The translations under genes were made by a program, and so were the position numbers. Under the pieces are notes generated by a model. That model was not told the DNA's origin and made no database searches. It saw nothing but the letters and a program-made list of their open reading frames with translations. Positions 62,301 to 64,000 of a stretch of DNA of 64,000 nucleotides are shown one piece after another. Positions within the stretch are counted from its first letter, which is position 1, and every line of letters begins with the position of its first letter. The DNA lies in assembly GCA_964017155.1 (NCBI GenBank), contig OZ024862.1:37043675-37107674 (forward strand), written 5' to 3'. This DNA is from Oasisia sp. SBJ-2009 (Eukaryota > Annelida > Polychaeta > Sabellida > Siboglinidae).

Positions 62301-63591
62301 ACTCATGATGGAGACACGCTCTCATTGACACAACTACAGGTGACACAGCGTCACAAGGACTCATGATGGAGACACGCTCTCATTGACACAACTACAGATG
62401 ACACAGCGTCACAAGGACTCATGATGGAGACATGCTCTCATTGACACAACTACAGGTGACACAGCGTCACAAGGACTCATGATGAAGACACGCTCTCATT
62501 GACACAACTACAGGTGACACAGCGTCACAAGGACTCGTGATGAAGACATGCTCTCATTGACACAACTAGTCCAGGGTTGCCACTCATGGATGCTTTCAAA
62601 ATTCCCTGACTTTTCCCTGACTCAAAGTTTCATTTTTCCTGACCATGCTGGCTGAATAATCATGAAAAATTATGCGTGCTGTACATATAATTAGCAATTA
62701 ACTTACAAAATGTAATCAGTGTTCGATGCCCACTCAGATTGCCTAGCTCAATTCCTATACCACATTTGTAACAGCATATGTTTGTGTTTCACGGGATCGT
62801 TATGCGTAATGAATTCGAGTTTGCAGCATCACGGCATTACGCGTACGACATGAGAAAGTCAAATTTCCCTGACTTTCAAGGGATTTTCCTGTATTTCCCT
62901 GACTTTTCTCAAAATCTCAAATTTCCCTGACCCACCACAAAATTCCGACTTTTCCCTGACCTTGAATTTCCCTGACCAGTGGTAACCATGTCTACAGGTG
63001 ACACTAGACATTCTCTACAGAAAATACACTGGTCACTGATTCTATACTTGTGTGGTGCTAAGGTCTAAGAAGGCAGCATAACTCATATTCAAACATCTCA
63101 AGTAATTCCACCAAAGTTACTTTTCTTACTATCTGAACCAAAAGTTTCTAATGTTTTTCACGTGCTGATACATAAGAAAAAAATCTTTGAGACACATAAA
63201 ATATGTTGTAAAATACACAAATGGGATTAACACTCATAAAATTCACATCGTAACCAAGATACATCACTTACTTTCGCTTAACATGTAGTTTCTTGTAATT
63301 TCATAGGTATACAGCAAAAAAATGTAAAATGAATTAAGTCAACAAAAACATGAGAGGCAATTTGGTGGGGAACTAGGGGGATGGGAAGAGTGTTTGGGAC
63401 AGGTGTCTGTGAGTGACACAGGGGGGGGGGGCAAGTAGGCAGTGGTACTGACATGAGACGAGCAGGAGACGGTGACACTCGACAGCCTCGGCTGACCCAG
63501 CAAAGGTGGAGTTGGAGCCACAGCACTGGTTGAGAGCGTTGCTCGTCTGCATGATCACATTCTGCTCCTGGTTGATGAGCTCATGCAGCTC
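56393..63591 (-). CDS. ANLN: Anillin, C-terminal part (5' end outside window), 8 exons
   Basis: Scaffold of the cytokinetic ring that binds actin, RhoA, septins and phosphoinositides. Visible exons in transcript order: 63591-63453, 61997-61848, 61245-61073, 60474-60265, 59854-59768, 59215-59108, 57610-57438, 56528-56393. Phases agree and give 391 codons plus stop. The first five exons cover the anillin homology region: a coiled-coil-like start ([15 protein letters not shown]), [12 protein letters not shown], then VNLEIYSM. The next insert is Lys-rich ([15 protein letters not shown]), followed by [13 protein letters not shown]. The last exons form the PH domain: [26 protein letters not shown], then [11 protein letters not shown]. 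The protein ends at the TAG at 56395-56393. No further upstream exon is evident between 63592 and 64000, so the actin- and myosin-binding N-terminus lies to the right. A poly(A) signal candidate on the minus strand is at 55556-55551. Confidence 0.93.
56540..57235. repeat. 23-bp minisatellite, about 30 units, at the ANLN last-exon acceptor
   Basis: Units ACAGGTGAGACGTGTACAGT plus TAT/TAC, with GTGAGA and GTCAGA variants. The array starts about 12 bp from the acceptor of the last ANLN exon (56528/56529). Confidence 0.92.
57760..58120 (-). mobile_element. LINE 3' fragment, copy C
   Basis: The minus strand encodes [20 protein letters not shown], then [18 protein letters not shown], a CR1-type reverse-transcriptase C-terminus. 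It is the best preserved of three copies in the window. It is in ANLN, in the intron before the 57610 exon. Confidence 0.75.
58155..58490. repeat. 126-bp tandem duplication with partial third unit
   Basis: GGATGCGAGACTGGGATGTT recurs at 58155 and 58281, period 126, followed by a diverged partial unit from about 58420. It is in an ANLN intron. Confidence 0.85.
60604..60796. mobile_element. MITE-like element with six AACGTT motifs
   Basis: The ends are inverted: ATATATCCCAGCAAAC-type left and GTTAGCTGGGATATAT right. The interior has six AACGTT palindromes and no ORF. It is in an ANLN intron. Confidence 0.6.
62003..62567. repeat. 58-bp minisatellite, about 9.7 units, at an ANLN acceptor
   Basis: Near-identical 58-bp units starting CAAGGACTCATGATG. 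The first unit begins about 6 bp from the exon acceptor (61997/61998), so it overlaps the polypyrimidine region. Confidence 0.92.
62580..62985. repeat. CCCTGACTTT-rich inverted repeat
   Basis: Many TTTCCCTGAC and AATTTCCCTGAC motifs at both ends (62600-62640 and 62865-62975) flank a unique centre. A related TTCAAGG-rich segment lies at 29520-29875. Probably a non-autonomous element. Confidence 0.45.
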
Positions 63592-64000
63592 CTGAAACAC
63601 AAAAAAAGTTGCTCTCTTCCATTCCTTCTCATTTATTAGAAACCAAGGGTCATTTTTAATTGAACGTTTTTAATATACAATAAGTAGTCAATACTAGAAT
63701 AAAACATATATTGCCTGCAGAATTGTGTTAAATATCTGTGCACAAATTGGGATGAAGAATAACAGATTCCACAAAATGCCTACTAATAATCACAGGGAAC
63801 AGAAATTACAAAACAGAGAACCTCTCTGAGGATAGGTTACATGGATGTGACAGCTGGTCAGCCAGTAGGGTTAGTACGAATTACAGACAAGAGTTCTGTT
63901 AAACTACCATTACAACGAGGATACCCAAATTCAAACTGCAATGCAGTCTTTATGGTTATCCATTCACTCTTGACTTCCTGTATGTCACCACAACCCATAA

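Overview
This is a window of an animal nuclear genome. It is AT-rich, has long GT-AG introns, and carries many decayed retroelements, DNA transposons, tRNA-derived SINEs, minisatellites and AT microsatellites. The retroelement mix (CR1/L2-like and RTE-like LINE ends, a Penelope-like relic, TTAA-flanked foldback elements) and the invertebrate-like divergence of the proteins suggest a lophotrochozoan, most likely a mollusc. That placement is inference. No bacterial or viral gene block is visible.

Five protein-coding genes can be assembled exon by exon with consistent reading phase. (1) PPP1R7/SDS22, + strand, 6958-17941, 9 exons, 345 aa. (2) GMP synthase (GMPS), - strand, 21825-34728, 17 exons, 683 aa. 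(3) A 4-exon gene of unknown function, + strand, 39515-42141, 232 aa. (4) TCAIM, + strand, 44443-54800, 9 exons, 493 aa. (5) The C-terminal part of anillin (ANLN), - strand, 56393-63591, 8 exons visible, with the 5' part beyond the right edge. PPP1R7 and GMPS converge, and TCAIM and ANLN converge. They do not form one pathway: they are a phosphatase-1 regulator, a purine biosynthesis enzyme, an unknown protein, a mitochondrial protein and a cytokinesis scaffold.

Layout: 1-6.9 kb is gene-poor and full of repeats (LINE ends, an RTE-like insertion with a very long target duplication, a SINE, two foldback structures, a 0.3-kb AT tract). 7-18 kb is PPP1R7, whose intron 5 holds two nearly identical 2.47-kb foldback transposons in direct tandem, separated by a single TTAA. 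18-21.8 kb is a repeat-bearing convergent intergenic stretch. 21.8-34.7 kb is GMPS with minisatellites in several introns. 34.7-39.5 kb is mostly unannotatable. 39.5-42.1 kb is the unknown gene. 44.2-54.8 kb is TCAIM, with a nearly intact LINE reverse transcriptase and a hAT-like element in intron 1 and Penelope-like relics in introns 4 and 6. 55-64 kb is ANLN with three intronic tandem arrays.

The most unusual signals are the TTAA-sharing tandem foldback pair with a nested internal terminus; the repeated placement of minisatellites directly against splice acceptors, including one array whose unit matches the first bases of PPP1R7 exon 9; and the Penelope-like palindromes with a hammerhead-like core.
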